Source: Dyella flagellata (GTDB taxonomy: Bacteria > Pseudomonadota > Gammaproteobacteria > Xanthomonadales > Rhodanobacteraceae). Taken from it: a DNA stretch of 64,000 bases. The notes under the pieces were generated by a model. The model was not told the origin of the DNA, made no database searches, and worked only from the letters and a program-made list of their open reading frames with translations. The stretch lies in contig NZ_BSOA01000036.1 in the NCBI RefSeq assembly GCF_030160275.1, positions 1 to 64,000 of the forward strand, given 5' to 3'. Each line of letters starts with the position of its first letter. The first letter of the stretch is position 1. Made by a program: the position numbers and the translations under genes. Positions 53,631 to 62,212 of the stretch are shown here, piece after piece.

Positions 53631-55364
53631 ATGTCGGCAGCCTTGAAGCCGGCGTCCGGCGGGACGATCCAGGCCACGGAAGACCACGAAGCGGCCGTAT
53701 GCGCGCTGCTGGTTGCGCGTGGGCGCCTCAAGGACAACGATCTGGCTCGTGCCAGGCGGCTGCATGAGGAAGCCCCGGAGGGCACCCTTACGGCCTTGCT
53801 CGCCCGCCTCGGGCTGATGTCCGAGCGCGACCTGGCCGAAGCCTGGGCCGAACTCCTGCATGCGCCGCTGCTGGCGGCACGCGATGCGCCCGATATGCCG
53901 CCGGCCGATCTGGACGTATCGGTGCGTTTCCTCAAGCAGCAGCACGTGGTGCCGGTACGCGTGGGCGAGGACGGCCTGGCCCTGGTCGTCGCCGACCCCG
54001 CCGATCCCTATCCGCTGCATGCCGTGCAGCTGGCTTCGGGCAAGCCGGTGTCGCTATGCATCGGCATTCGTTCGGAGATCGACGACCTGATCGAGCGCTA
54101 CTATGGCCAGGGCCGTTCGGCGATGGGCGCCATCGTGGAAAACCTCGATGGCAGCGGCGCGCAGGAAGAGGACGTGGAGCACTTGCGTGACCTGGCTTCC
54201 GAAGCACCAGTGATCCGCCTGGTGAACCTGATCCTGCAGCGAGCGGTCGAACAGCGTGCTTCGGACGTGCACATCGAGCCGTTCGAGAATCGCCTGAAGG
54301 TGCGCTATCGCATCGACGGCGTACTACATGAAGTGGAAGCGCCTCCGTCCAGCTCCACGGCGGCGGTGATCAGCCGCGTGAAAATCATGGCCAAGCTCAA
54401 CATCGCCGAGCGCCGCTTGCCGCAGGACGGGCGCATCCAGCTGCGCGTACAGGGCAAGGAGTTGGACTTGCGCGTATCCACCGTGCCGACCAGCTTCGGC
54501 GAGTCGGTGGTGATGCGTATTCTGGATCGCGAAACGGTGGTGTTCGATTTCGCCTCGCTGGGTTTCACCAATCATTTTCAGAAGCGTTTCATCGACGTGC
54601 TGGAGCGCCCGCACGGCATCCTGCTCGTCACCGGTCCCACCGGTTCGGGCAAAACCACCACGCTTTATACCGCGCTGTCGAAGATCAATACGCCGGGCGT
54701 GAAGATCATCACCGTGGAAGACCCGGTGGAATACCAGCTCGAAGGCATCAACCAGATCCAGGTGAAGCCACAGATCGGCCTGGATTTCGCCAATGCGCTG
54801 CGCTCGATCATGCGCCAGGATCCGGACGTGATCATGATCGGCGAAATGCGCGACCTGGAAACCTGCCGCATCGCGATCCAGTCCGCGCTGACCGGTCACT
54901 TGGTGCTGTCCACGCTGCACACCAACAGCGCCTCCGGTGGCGTGACACGTTTGCTCGACATGGGCGTGGAAGATTACCTGCTCGGCTCCACCGTCAACGG
55001 CATTCTTGCGCAGCGCCTGGTGCGCCGGCTCGATCCGGAAACCGCCACGGCCTACGAAGCGCCACCGGAGGTAGTCAAGGAATTCGAGTTGGAGAAGTAC
55101 ACCGACGAGCGGCCGATTCGCTTGTGGAAGCCGGGCAGCAGCGCGTCTAATCCCACCGGTTACCGTGGCCGCCGCGCCATCATGGAATTCCTGGTGATGA
55201 GCGACTCCCTGCGCCGCCTGGTGATGCAACACGCCGACGCCAGCGAAATCGAACGCCAGGCGCGCGCCGAAGGCATGCGCACCATGTACGAGGACGGCAT
55301 CGCCAAAGCCGTGGCGGGCATCACCACCATCGAGGAGGTGTTGCGTGTCACGCAGGAGGGGTAA
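53631..55364 (+). CDS. gspE: Type II secretion system ATPase GspE (XpsE-like)
   Basis: 577 residues from the ATG at 53631, preceded by GGGGTG; the earlier GTG/ATG at 53598-53601 is less likely. The N-terminal domain (about 15-150) binds GspL. The secretion ATPase core has RASDVHIEPFENRL, Walker A GPTGSGKTTTLY at about residue 334, the Asp box ITVEDPVEYQL, Walker B IMIGEMRDLET and the His box GHLVLSTLHTN. The C-terminal zinc module normally marked by CxxC...CxxC is replaced: LVRRLDPETATAYEA and LWKPGSSASNPTGYRG contain no Cys. It powers pseudopilus assembly from the cytoplasmic face. Confidence 0.95.
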   Translation: MSAALKPASGGTIQATEDHEAAVCALLVARGRLKDNDLARARRLHEEAPEGTLTALLARLGLMSERDLAEAWAELLHAPLLAARDAPDMPPADLDVSVRFLKQQHVVPVRVGEDGLALVVADPADPYPLHAVQLASGKPVSLCIGIRSEIDDLIERYYGQGRSAMGAIVENLDGSGAQEEDVEHLRDLASEAPVIRLVNLILQRAVEQRASDVHIEPFENRLKVRYRIDGVLHEVEAPPSSSTAAVISRVKIMAKLNIAERRLPQDGRIQLRVQGKELDLRVSTVPTSFGESVVMRILDRETVVFDFASLGFTNHFQKRFIDVLERPHGILLVTGPTGSGKTTTLYTALSKINTPGVKIITVEDPVEYQLEGINQIQVKPQIGLDFANALRSIMRQDPDVIMIGEMRDLETCRIAIQSALTGHLVLSTLHTNSASGGVTRLLDMGVEDYLLGSTVNGILAQRLVRRLDPETATAYEAPPEVVKEFELEKYTDERPIRLWKPGSSASNPTGYRGRRAIMEFLVMSDSLRRLVMQHADASEIERQARAEGMRTMYEDGIAKAVAGITTIEEVLRVTQEG

Positions 55365-55414
55365 TCGCTACCTGGACGCAGGTGGCGCGGCAAGCTCGTG
55401 CAACCCCCTCACGG

Positions 55415-55440
55415 CCTCCCCCTGCGCGCAGGGTGGGGGG
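55415..55440. repeat. CCCTCTCC-type intergenic palindrome, copy near gspF
   Basis: CCTCCCCCTGCGCGCAGGGTGGGGGG is an imperfect palindrome in the 84-base gap between gspE and gspF. Its left flank (GCGCGGCAAGCTC..GCAACCCC) matches that of the element near 16840. The 3' arm provides the G-rich stretch just before the gspF start. Confidence 0.6.
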
Positions 55441-55448
55441 CAAGCTTT

Positions 55449-56666
55449 ATGAGCCAATTCCGCTATCGCGCCGTCAGCGCCTCGGGCGAAATCGTGCAGG
55501 GGCAGATGGAGGCGTCGAGCCTGGACGAGGTGATCACGCGCCTGCAGGACCAGGGCCACACGCCGCTGGAAGCCAAGCTCGCCGATGCGCAAGGCGCCAG
55601 CGGCGGCCTGGCCGGTTTGCTCAAGCGCGGTCCTTTTAGCGGCGATCAGCTGGCGCAGTTCACGCACCAGCTCGCGACCCTGCTTGGCGCGGGGCAGCCA
55701 CTGGATCGCGCGCTCGGCATCCTGATGGACCTGCCCGAAGGCGAACATGCGAAGAAGCTGATCGAGCGTGTGCGCGATCGCGTTCGCGGCGGTACGCCGC
55801 TGTCACAGGCCATGGACGAAGAGCACGGCGTGTTTCCCAAGCTGTATATCGCGCTGGTGCGGGCGGGCGAAGTTGGTGGCTCGCTGGAAGATACGCTGCG
55901 CCGTCTCGCCGACTACCTCGAACGCACGCAGCAATTGCGCGGCAGCATCATCAATGCGCTGATCTATCCGGCGTTCCTGATGGTGGGTGTATTCGGTTCG
56001 CTGTTGCTGCTACTTACCTACGTGGTACCGCAATTCGTGCCGATCTTCCAGGACATGCAGGTGCCGATTCCCTTGATCACGCGTGCCGTGCTGGCCCTGG
56101 GTACGACGTTGCAGGACTGGTGGTGGCTGCTGGCCGTTATCGTGGTCGGCGGCATCATGGTATGGCGGGCGCGCATGCGCGATCCGGCCCTGCTCCTGGC
56201 CTGGCACGAGCGGCTGTTGAAGATCCGCATGGTGGGGCCATTGGTGCTGAAGGTGGAAACCGCACGTCTGGCACGCACGCTGGGCACCCTGGTGAAGAAT
56301 GGCGTGCCGCTACTTTCCGCCTTGGGTATCGCGCGGATGGTCACCTCCAATCGCGCGCTGGATGAAGCGCTGGTGCAGGCCACCGACATGGTGAAAGGCG
56401 GCAACGGCCTGAGTCTTGCGCTTGGACAATCGCAGCGCTTCCCGCGCCTGGCTATCCAGATGGTGCAGGTCGGCGAGGAAGCCGGGCAGCTCGACACCAT
56501 GCTGCTGAAGGTGGCCGACACCTTCGAGCTGGAAAGCCGGCGCTCGATCGATCGTCTGCTGGCGGCGCTGGTGCCCGCCCTTACCATCGTGATGACGGTG
56601 TTCGTGGCCATCATCATGGCGGCCATCCTGCTGCCGCTGCTCAGTCTTACCAGCAACATCCAGTGA
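55449..56666 (+). CDS. gspF: Type II secretion inner-membrane platform protein GspF
   Basis: 405 residues from the ATG at 55449 (MSQFRYRAVSASGEIVQGQM). Two repeated GspF/PilC domains are visible (about 70-190 and 275-395), with QLAQFTHQLATLLGAGQPLD and TARLARTLGTLVKNGVPLLS as their opening segments. Three transmembrane helices are seen (LMVGVFGSLLLLLTYVVPQF, WWWLLAVIVVGGIMVW, LTIVMTVFVAIIMAAILLPL). It is the central membrane platform that works with the GspE ATPase and the pseudopilins. Confidence 0.95.
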   Translation: MSQFRYRAVSASGEIVQGQMEASSLDEVITRLQDQGHTPLEAKLADAQGASGGLAGLLKRGPFSGDQLAQFTHQLATLLGAGQPLDRALGILMDLPEGEHAKKLIERVRDRVRGGTPLSQAMDEEHGVFPKLYIALVRAGEVGGSLEDTLRRLADYLERTQQLRGSIINALIYPAFLMVGVFGSLLLLLTYVVPQFVPIFQDMQVPIPLITRAVLALGTTLQDWWWLLAVIVVGGIMVWRARMRDPALLLAWHERLLKIRMVGPLVLKVETARLARTLGTLVKNGVPLLSALGIARMVTSNRALDEALVQATDMVKGGNGLSLALGQSQRFPRLAIQMVQVGEEAGQLDTMLLKVADTFELESRRSIDRLLAALVPALTIVMTVFVAIIMAAILLPLLSLTSNIQ

Positions 56667-56723
56667 CGGGTGTTGTCCCAAGCCATGGCTTTTCATTTCG
56701 CTTCGCTACGGAGAAACCAACCT

Positions 56724-57164
56724 ATGCAGTACAGAACCATAAGGATCCGGCAGCTGCGCCGCCCCAGTCGCAACAGGGGTTTTACGCTGCTGGAGATGCT
56801 GGCGGTGATCGTGCTGATCGGCATCGTCGGCGCCATCGTCGTGCGCCAGGTCGGCAGCAGCGTGGACAAGGGCAAGTACGGCGCCGGCAAGGCGCAGCTC
56901 ACCACGCTGAGCCAGGCGGTCGACTCGTATGCGCTGGACAACGGTTCACCGCCCGCGCAGCTGACGGACCTGGTCAGCAAGCCTGCCAATGCCACCAACT
57001 GGCAAGGCCCCTACGTCAAGCCGACCCAGCTCAAGGATCCCTGGGGGCACGACTTTGGCTACAAATATCCGGGTGAACACGGCAACTACGACCTGATTTT
57101 CTATGGCCGCGACGGCAAGCCCGGTGGGGAAGGCTATGACGCGGATGTGGGGAATTGGCAGTAA
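56724..57164 (+). CDS. gspG: Major pseudopilin GspG
   Basis: 146 residues from the ATG at 56724 with GGAGA upstream. The leader ends RNRG and is cut before Phe20 in FTLLEMLAVIVLIGIVGA, with Glu at position 5 of the mature chain. The C-terminal half carries the GspG signature DSYALDNGSPP, QGPYVKPTQLKDPWGHDFGY and YDLIFYGRDGKPGGEG, including calcium-binding-loop Asp residues. It polymerises into the secretion pseudopilus. The stop overlaps the gspH start by one base (TAATG). Confidence 0.95.
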   Translation: MQYRTIRIRQLRRPSRNRGFTLLEMLAVIVLIGIVGAIVVRQVGSSVDKGKYGAGKAQLTTLSQAVDSYALDNGSPPAQLTDLVSKPANATNWQGPYVKPTQLKDPWGHDFGYKYPGEHGNYDLIFYGRDGKPGGEGYDADVGNWQ

Positions 57165-57682
57165 TGAAACGGCGCATCCCGCCTCTATTCCCCTTTGGGG
57201 AGAGGCTTCCGCCCCCGGCTCGTTCGGGGGGCAGGGGGGTGCGCGGTTTTACCTTGTTCGAAATGCTCGCCGTCATCCTCCTCATCGGCATCGCTGCCGC
57301 GGCGGTGTCGATCTCGGTGTCGCACGGACTGGCCAGTGCGCGCATCAATGCGGCGGCAGGTGAACTTGCAGCATCGCTGCGCGCCACGCGTACACAGGCC
57401 ATCGTGCACGGCGAACAGCGTGTGTTCGAGGTGGATACGCGTGGCGAAACCTACCGTGGCGCCGACAAGCGCGACATGCACCTGCCGAAGGGGCTGCAGC
57501 TGTCGGTCACCAGCGCCACCAGCGACCAATCCGGCGGCGATATCGCCCGCATACGTTTTTTCCCCGACGGCAGTTCCACCGGCGGGCGCATTACTTTGCG
57601 CAGTGGTCAGCGTGAATGGCATGTCAACGTATCCTGGCTGACCGGCGCCATCACCCTGTTCGATACGGCCAAGCCGTCGTGA
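57164..57682 (+). CDS. gspH: Minor pseudopilin GspH
   Basis: 172 residues. The prepilin motif is RGVRG-FTLFEMLAVILLIGI, with cleavage before Phe29 and Glu at mature position 5. The leader is long and unusual (PLFPFGERLPPPARSGGRG), and its DNA consists of two hairpins of intergenic-repeat type. The mature part has INAAAGELAASLRATRTQAI, typical for GspH, and a C-terminal beta-rich domain with FFPDGSSTGGRI. The gene begins at the TAATG overlap with gspG and ends in the GTGA overlap with gspI. Confidence 0.9.
   Translation: MKRRIPPLFPFGERLPPPARSGGRGVRGFTLFEMLAVILLIGIAAAAVSISVSHGLASARINAAAGELAASLRATRTQAIVHGEQRVFEVDTRGETYRGADKRDMHLPKGLQLSVTSATSDQSGGDIARIRFFPDGSSTGGRITLRSGQREWHVNVSWLTGAITLFDTAKPS
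57181..57231. repeat. Hairpin pair inside the gspH leader coding region
   Basis: GCCTCTattCCCCtttGGGGAGAGGC (57181-57206) followed by CCCCC-ggctcgtt-CGGGGG (57211-57231) looks like an intergenic palindrome. It is read in frame as the leader peptide of gspH. Confidence 0.5.
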
Positions 57683-58086
57683 CTGCTTCCCCTCGCCAGG
57701 CCCGTGGCTTCAGCCTGCTGGAAGTGATTGCGGCCATCATGTTGCTGGCGATCACCTTCGGTGCGCTGATGGAAGTGGCGGGTGGGTCGATCCGGCTTTC
57801 ACAGAAGTCATCCGACTATACGCAGGCGGCGCTGTGGGCGCGGTCGGCGCTCGACACACGCTTCGTGCTGGAACCCTTGCAGCCGGGCGTGACGCAGGGA
57901 AATTTCGACAATCGCTACCGCTGGCGTCTGCAGGTAACGCCGTGGACAGTGCCGAACTCAACAGCGCCGAGTACGCAGTATGCGTTTCGAATGTACAAGC
58001 TTGATCTCGACGTGATGTGGGGCTCGGCGCCGTTCGAACACACCGCGCGTTTCAGCACCTTGCGCATTGGTAGCAACGCGCCATGA
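57679..58086 (+). CDS. gspI: Minor pseudopilin GspI
   Basis: 135 residues from a GTG at 57679 that overlaps the gspH stop (GTGA). The short leader MTASPRQARG is cut before FSLLEVIAAIMLLAITFGAL. A C-terminal beta domain includes RWRLQVTPW and MYKLDLDVMWG. It is part of the pseudopilus tip with GspJ and GspK. A longer frame from 57616 has no leader-like start and is rejected. The gene ends in an ATGA overlap with gspJ. Confidence 0.9.
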   Translation: MTASPRQARGFSLLEVIAAIMLLAITFGALMEVAGGSIRLSQKSSDYTQAALWARSALDTRFVLEPLQPGVTQGNFDNRYRWRLQVTPWTVPNSTAPSTQYAFRMYKLDLDVMWGSAPFEHTARFSTLRIGSNAP

Positions 58087-58820
58087 AGCACCTCTCCAAC
58101 CACCGCGTGCGCAAGACCGGCCTCGTTCCCGAAGGCAAAGGGAAGGCATGCAAAGCGGGGCACGCCGCGGGCTTCACCCTGCTGGAAGTCCTCGCCGCCA
58201 TGGCGCTGCTCGCCCTGCTGCTGCTCGGTGTGTACTCCGGTGTGCGCTCGGCCACGCACACTGTGCAGGCCGGCAGCATAAAGATCGAGCAGCTCGATGA
58301 AATACGTTCCGCGCAACAGTTTCTCGGCCGCGAACTTGCGCAGGCGATGGCGCAGCCGATGGGACACGACGACAACGGCAACGGCATCTTTTTTGTAGGC
58401 GGCGGCGACAGTATGCGTTTTGTCGCACCGCTGCCTGGCTATCTGGGGCGCATGGGGCCGCAGCTGATCGAAGTGAAGCTGGTCAAGGGCGAGCATGGCA
58501 AGCAACTCGTGGCGAGCCTGGCCGTGCTGCCGCCGGATGGCAGCGCGCCCAAACCCCTGGGCGAACCGCAGGTGCTGCTGGACGGCGTGATCGACGGCAG
58601 CTTCAGCTATCGCGGCGTGAACCAGCAAGGCCAGCCCACGGACTGGCAGAACGCCTGGAATGCCCCGGCCACCATGCCGAACCTGGTCACGATCAAGCTG
58701 GCGCTCGACCAGGGCCGCCCGTGGCCGATGCTTAGCGTGCCGTTGCGGGTGAACGCGGCGGCGATCCAGGGGCCGGGCAACCTGCTGCGTGGCTTGCGTG
58801 GGCCGGGAGTCGGGCCATGA
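58083..58820 (+). CDS. gspJ: Minor pseudopilin GspJ
   Basis: 245 residues. The leader of 30 residues (KTGLVPEGKGKACKAGHAAG at its end) is cut before FTLLEVLAAMALLALLLLGV. The body contains RSAQQFLGRELAQAMAQPMG, FFVGGGDSMRFVAPLPGYLG and LLDGVIDGSFSYRG, the usual GspJ plan. It binds GspI and GspK at the pseudopilus tip. Overlaps tie it to gspI (ATGA) and gspK (ATGATG at 58817). Confidence 0.92.
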   Translation: MKHLSNHRVRKTGLVPEGKGKACKAGHAAGFTLLEVLAAMALLALLLLGVYSGVRSATHTVQAGSIKIEQLDEIRSAQQFLGRELAQAMAQPMGHDDNGNGIFFVGGGDSMRFVAPLPGYLGRMGPQLIEVKLVKGEHGKQLVASLAVLPPDGSAPKPLGEPQVLLDGVIDGSFSYRGVNQQGQPTDWQNAWNAPATMPNLVTIKLALDQGRPWPMLSVPLRVNAAAIQGPGNLLRGLRGPGVGP

Positions 58821-59692
58821 TGCGCGCCTTGCGCCGAAACCAGCGCGGCGTTGCCTTGCTGCTGGTGATGTGGGCATGCACCTTGCTCGCCATTCTGCTT
58901 GGCGGCTATGCGGTACTGGCGCATACGGAGGGTGTACAAGCGAACTATCAATTCGAGCAGGCGCGAGCGCACTACGCGGCTGAAGCCGGCGTGATGCGCG
59001 CGATCTACGCACTGCAGGCGCCTAGCATCAACGACCGCTGGATCGCTGACGGGCGCGTGTATCCGATGTTGTTCGAGCAGGCCAAGGTGGGGGTGTCGAT
59101 CACGGCCGAAAGCGGCAAGGTGGACCTGAACTCCGCTTCGCCCGATGTGCTTACCCGTCTGTTCCAGAACGCCGGCGTCGACAATGGGCATGCAGGCCAG
59201 ATCGCTCAGGCGATCGCGGACTGGCGCAGTTTCCCGATTTCGCCGCAGCAGGTTGCGCAGCGCAATGCCGCTTACACCGCGGCGGGGCGCGACTACGGTC
59301 CGCGCAACGGACCCTTCGCCAGTGTGGAAGAATTGCAGATGGTGCTCGGCATGACCCCTGAGCTGTACGCGAAAATTGCGCCGTATGTCACGATCTGGTC
59401 CGGACGCGCCAGTCCCGATCCGAATACGGCACCTCTGCTTGCGCTGGCTTCGAGTCCCGGTATGGATCTGCAACATGCCGCTGCCATCATCGCCGCGCGC
59501 CCCAGCTCCGCGGGGGCCAATGCCGCGGCCGGGCTGGTCGCCAATAACGGCATCACGCATAGTATTCGTGCAGAGGCCGTGCTTGCCGACGGCACGCGCG
59601 CGATCTTGCGCGCCACGGTACGCTTACAAGGATATCGACCCGGTTCGCAGGCTTTTGCGGTGCTGCGCTGGCAAGAGGGAGAAGGGGAGTGA
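58817..59692 (+). CDS. gspK: Minor pseudopilin GspK
   Basis: 291 residues. The leader ends NQRG and is followed by VALLLVMWACTLLAILLGGY, without Glu at mature position 5, as is normal for GspK. The large alpha-helical insertion is present: KVDLNSASPDVLTRLF, IAQAIADWRS, GPFASVEELQMVLGMTPELY. It caps the pseudopilus and controls its length. A tandem ATGATG allows two start positions. The stop overlaps the GTG start of gspL. Confidence 0.93.
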   Translation: MMRALRRNQRGVALLLVMWACTLLAILLGGYAVLAHTEGVQANYQFEQARAHYAAEAGVMRAIYALQAPSINDRWIADGRVYPMLFEQAKVGVSITAESGKVDLNSASPDVLTRLFQNAGVDNGHAGQIAQAIADWRSFPISPQQVAQRNAAYTAAGRDYGPRNGPFASVEELQMVLGMTPELYAKIAPYVTIWSGRASPDPNTAPLLALASSPGMDLQHAAAIIAARPSSAGANAAAGLVANNGITHSIRAEAVLADGTRAILRATVRLQGYRPGSQAFAVLRWQEGEGE

Positions 59693-60849
59693 ATTCCGCT
59701 ACGCAGACACTGCGACCACAACTTGAGCGCGCACGCCGCGCATGGCGCGGCTCGCCCATGCCGGGCTTCCTTGCCTGGTGGTGGGGCGAGTTGCGTGAGC
59801 TGCTGCCGGCACGCTGGCAGGCGTTTTTCGGTGGTGGCAACGTGTGGTGTCTGCTGCACCACCACGACGGGCAATGGTCCGTGCGCCGCAGCGGCCGGCC
59901 GGCCACCTCCGCACCCTGGAGCGATGCGCTGGACGCGCCCGATCAGCAGGCCCTGTTGAACGCTGCGGTGGCCGACGTGGACCGCCAGGATCTGCGCCTT
60001 GCCTTGTGCCTGCCGCAGGAAGCCGTGTTGCGCCGACGCCTGCTGCTGCCGGAGGCCGCGCGCGAAAACCTGCGCCAGATCGGCACCTTCGAAATGGACC
60101 GGCAAACCCCGTTCCGAGTCGACCAGGTGTACTACGACTTGCGCGAGCTGCCCGGCCCGGCGCCGGCCGGGCGCATTGCAGCCGAGCTGGTCGTGGCCAC
60201 GCGTACGGCGGTGGACGCCAAGCTCGGACATCTGCGTAATGCCGGCATCGCCATCGATGCGGTGGATTTGTGCGATGGCGATACACGGCTCGGTGTGAAC
60301 CTGTTGCCGCCGGAAATGGCATCTGCGCATCGTGATCCGCGTCGCCGGCTCAACCTTGTGCTTGCCGTTGCCGCGCTGGTGCTGTTGGTGCTGTGCCTGG
60401 GCCAATACCTGCACAATCGCCAGGAGGCGCTGGCCGCCATGCAGGCCCAGGTCGATGACATGCGCGCCGATGCGCAGAAGATCGGGCAGCTGCGCAAGCA
60501 GCTGGAGGACAGTACCGGCGCGTCCGGCTTCCTGGCCAAACGCAAGACCGATTCCGTGGCGGTGGTGGATGTGCTTGAGGATCTGACCGCCCGCATCCCG
60601 GACGACACCTGGTTGGAACGCTTCACGGTGGACAGTGCCGGTCGCGTGGGCATCCAGGGCCAAAGCGGGAAAGCCGCATCGCTGATCGACGTCCTGCAGG
60701 GCAGCAAGCTGCTCACTGGCGCGAATTTCCAAGGCGTAATCCAGCGCGATCCGGCCACCAACAAGGAACGCTTCTTCATGGATGCGCAATTGCGCAAGCC
60801 TGCCACCGGCAAGCCTGCCGCGAACAGCAGCACCGGGGGCGCGCCATGA
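59689..60849 (+). CDS. gspL: Type II secretion protein GspL
   Basis: 386 residues from a GTG overlapping the gspK stop. The N-terminal cytoplasmic actin-like part contains LRLALCLPQEAVLRRRLLLP and TFEMDRQTPFRVDQVYYDL. One transmembrane segment (LNLVLAVAALVLLVLCLGQY) is at about 225-245. A periplasmic coiled coil (AMQAQVDDMRADAQKIGQLR) precedes a ferredoxin-like PilN domain (VLEDLTARIPDDTWLERF). It recruits GspE to the membrane and pairs with GspM. It fits the shorter Xanthomonas-type GspL rather than the longer Vibrio form. Confidence 0.9.
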   Translation: MNSATQTLRPQLERARRAWRGSPMPGFLAWWWGELRELLPARWQAFFGGGNVWCLLHHHDGQWSVRRSGRPATSAPWSDALDAPDQQALLNAAVADVDRQDLRLALCLPQEAVLRRRLLLPEAARENLRQIGTFEMDRQTPFRVDQVYYDLRELPGPAPAGRIAAELVVATRTAVDAKLGHLRNAGIAIDAVDLCDGDTRLGVNLLPPEMASAHRDPRRRLNLVLAVAALVLLVLCLGQYLHNRQEALAAMQAQVDDMRADAQKIGQLRKQLEDSTGASGFLAKRKTDSVAVVDVLEDLTARIPDDTWLERFTVDSAGRVGIQGQSGKAASLIDVLQGSKLLTGANFQGVIQRDPATNKERFFMDAQLRKPATGKPAANSSTGGAP

Positions 60850-61502
60850 AGATGAGGCCGATGAAACCGGCCGAAAGCCGTGTGGCCGCGATCGGCCTGC
60901 TGATGCTGTTGCTGCTGCTGGCGTATTTCCTGTTGCTGCACTGGTGGTTCGTTGCGCCGCTGCGCGAAATCGACAGCCAGATGGACGATTTGCGCGACAC
61001 GCAAGGCCGTTATGCGGCAGCCATCGCGCAGAAGCCGCAACTGCTCAAGCGCATCGAACAGCTCGGTCAAAATCAGAGCGACAGCAGCACCTTCCTGCCC
61101 GAATCCGATCCCAATGCAGCCTCCGCTGCGTTGATGCAACGCGTGGTGGACGATGCTGCCAAGTTTGCGCAGCAGGGCAGCTGTGAAGTCAGCCAAAAGA
61201 TGCCGGTGAACAATCCGGGCAGCAGCTCTTCGGATCCTTATCAGAAGGTGGTAGTCAGCATCAGCCTGCATTGCGACATGCAGCCGCTGGTCGGATTGCT
61301 GTACACCCTGGAGAAGGGCAAGCCGTATCTATTCGTGCAGGATTTCAGCGTATACCGCAACCCGCTGGTGAACACGCAGAAGAATGTCGCCCCGCTGGAA
61401 GTGCAGTTCACCTTGGCCGGTTATGTGCGTGCATCTGGCGCGCCGGCGGCGAACGCGCCGGGACCGACCGAACCACAGGCGCCGGGAGACGACAACGAAT
61501 GA
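60846..61502 (+). CDS. gspM: Type II secretion protein GspM
   Basis: 218 residues. A short cytoplasmic tail is followed by a membrane helix (AAIGLLMLLLLLAYFLLLHW), a coiled coil (QMDDLRDTQGRYAAAIAQKP) and a periplasmic ferredoxin-like domain (VVVSISLHCDMQPLVGLLYT, LFVQDFSVYRNP). A Pro/Ala-rich end follows. It partners GspL in the inner-membrane complex. It begins in an ATGA overlap with gspL and ends in one with the next gene. Confidence 0.9.
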   Translation: MKMRPMKPAESRVAAIGLLMLLLLLAYFLLLHWWFVAPLREIDSQMDDLRDTQGRYAAAIAQKPQLLKRIEQLGQNQSDSSTFLPESDPNAASAALMQRVVDDAAKFAQQGSCEVSQKMPVNNPGSSSSDPYQKVVVSISLHCDMQPLVGLLYTLEKGKPYLFVQDFSVYRNPLVNTQKNVAPLEVQFTLAGYVRASGAPAANAPGPTEPQAPGDDNE

Positions 61503-62209
61503 ACGCCGCCGCCCAACGTCGTCTTACCCCTGTCTTCGGTGCCGTCGTGGCGGTGCTTGGCGTCGGGCTGCTTTCGCTGCTGTTCGGCGCAGGACGCGGC
61601 GTGAGCTGGGAAGCTCCGCGTCCGGTACCGTCGCTGCCCGCCGTGCGAGCCGTGACCTTGCCGACACCTGCGCCGCTGCAAAGCTTTGCGCAAACCTGGG
61701 ACCATCCCCTGTTCAGTGCCGACCGCAAGCCCATTGTCACCCAGGGCGGCGGTAGCGAAGGGGTGAGCCTGGGTGACCTGCAGCTCACCGGCATCATCCT
61801 CACGCCCAAGCTGCATATGGCCTTGCTTGGTCCCGTCAACGGCAAGGGGGACGATGACAAGCAGGTGAGCGTGCGCGAAGGCGCCAACCTGCCCGACAGC
61901 AACTGGAAGTTGCTCCAGGTACTGCCGCGCTCGGCGATTTTCGCCTCGCCCAGCGGGCGTACGGAGCTGAAGCTGCCGGCCGGCGCCCCGATCGACCAGA
62001 AGGCGACGCCGAACCAGGCGCCGGTCCCGATGAACAGGCCAGGGCAGGAGCCGGAAGCGCCGAGCAGCAGTGGGCACATGATCGAGCCTTCGCCGCCGCC
62101 TGCGCCACCGCAATCCAACGATGCGCAAGCGGAGCGCTTGCAAAAACTCAGGGCCGCCATTCTCAAGCAGCGTTCCCAGCGACAAACGGGGAATCAGGGA
62201 GATCACTGA
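61499..62209 (+). CDS. gspN: Type II secretion protein GspN (XpsN-like, GspC-type role)
   Basis: 236 residues from the ATG at 61499, which overlaps the gspM stop; the longer frame is rejected. One N-terminal helix (VFGAVVAVLGVGLLSLLFGA) is followed by a periplasmic segment with HPLFSADRKPI and LGDLQLTGIILTPKLHMALL, the homology-region wording shared by GspC and XpsN. A Pro/Gln-rich linker and a C-terminal helix (AERLQKLRAAILKQRSQ) complete it. There is no PDZ domain. In Xanthomonas, XpsN links the LM complex to the secretin XpsD, and the position just before gspD fits that role. Confidence 0.88.
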   Translation: MNAAAQRRLTPVFGAVVAVLGVGLLSLLFGAGRGVSWEAPRPVPSLPAVRAVTLPTPAPLQSFAQTWDHPLFSADRKPIVTQGGGSEGVSLGDLQLTGIILTPKLHMALLGPVNGKGDDDKQVSVREGANLPDSNWKLLQVLPRSAIFASPSGRTELKLPAGAPIDQKATPNQAPVPMNRPGQEPEAPSSSGHMIEPSPPPAPPQSNDAQAERLQKLRAAILKQRSQRQTGNQGDH

Positions 62210-62212
62210 TAC

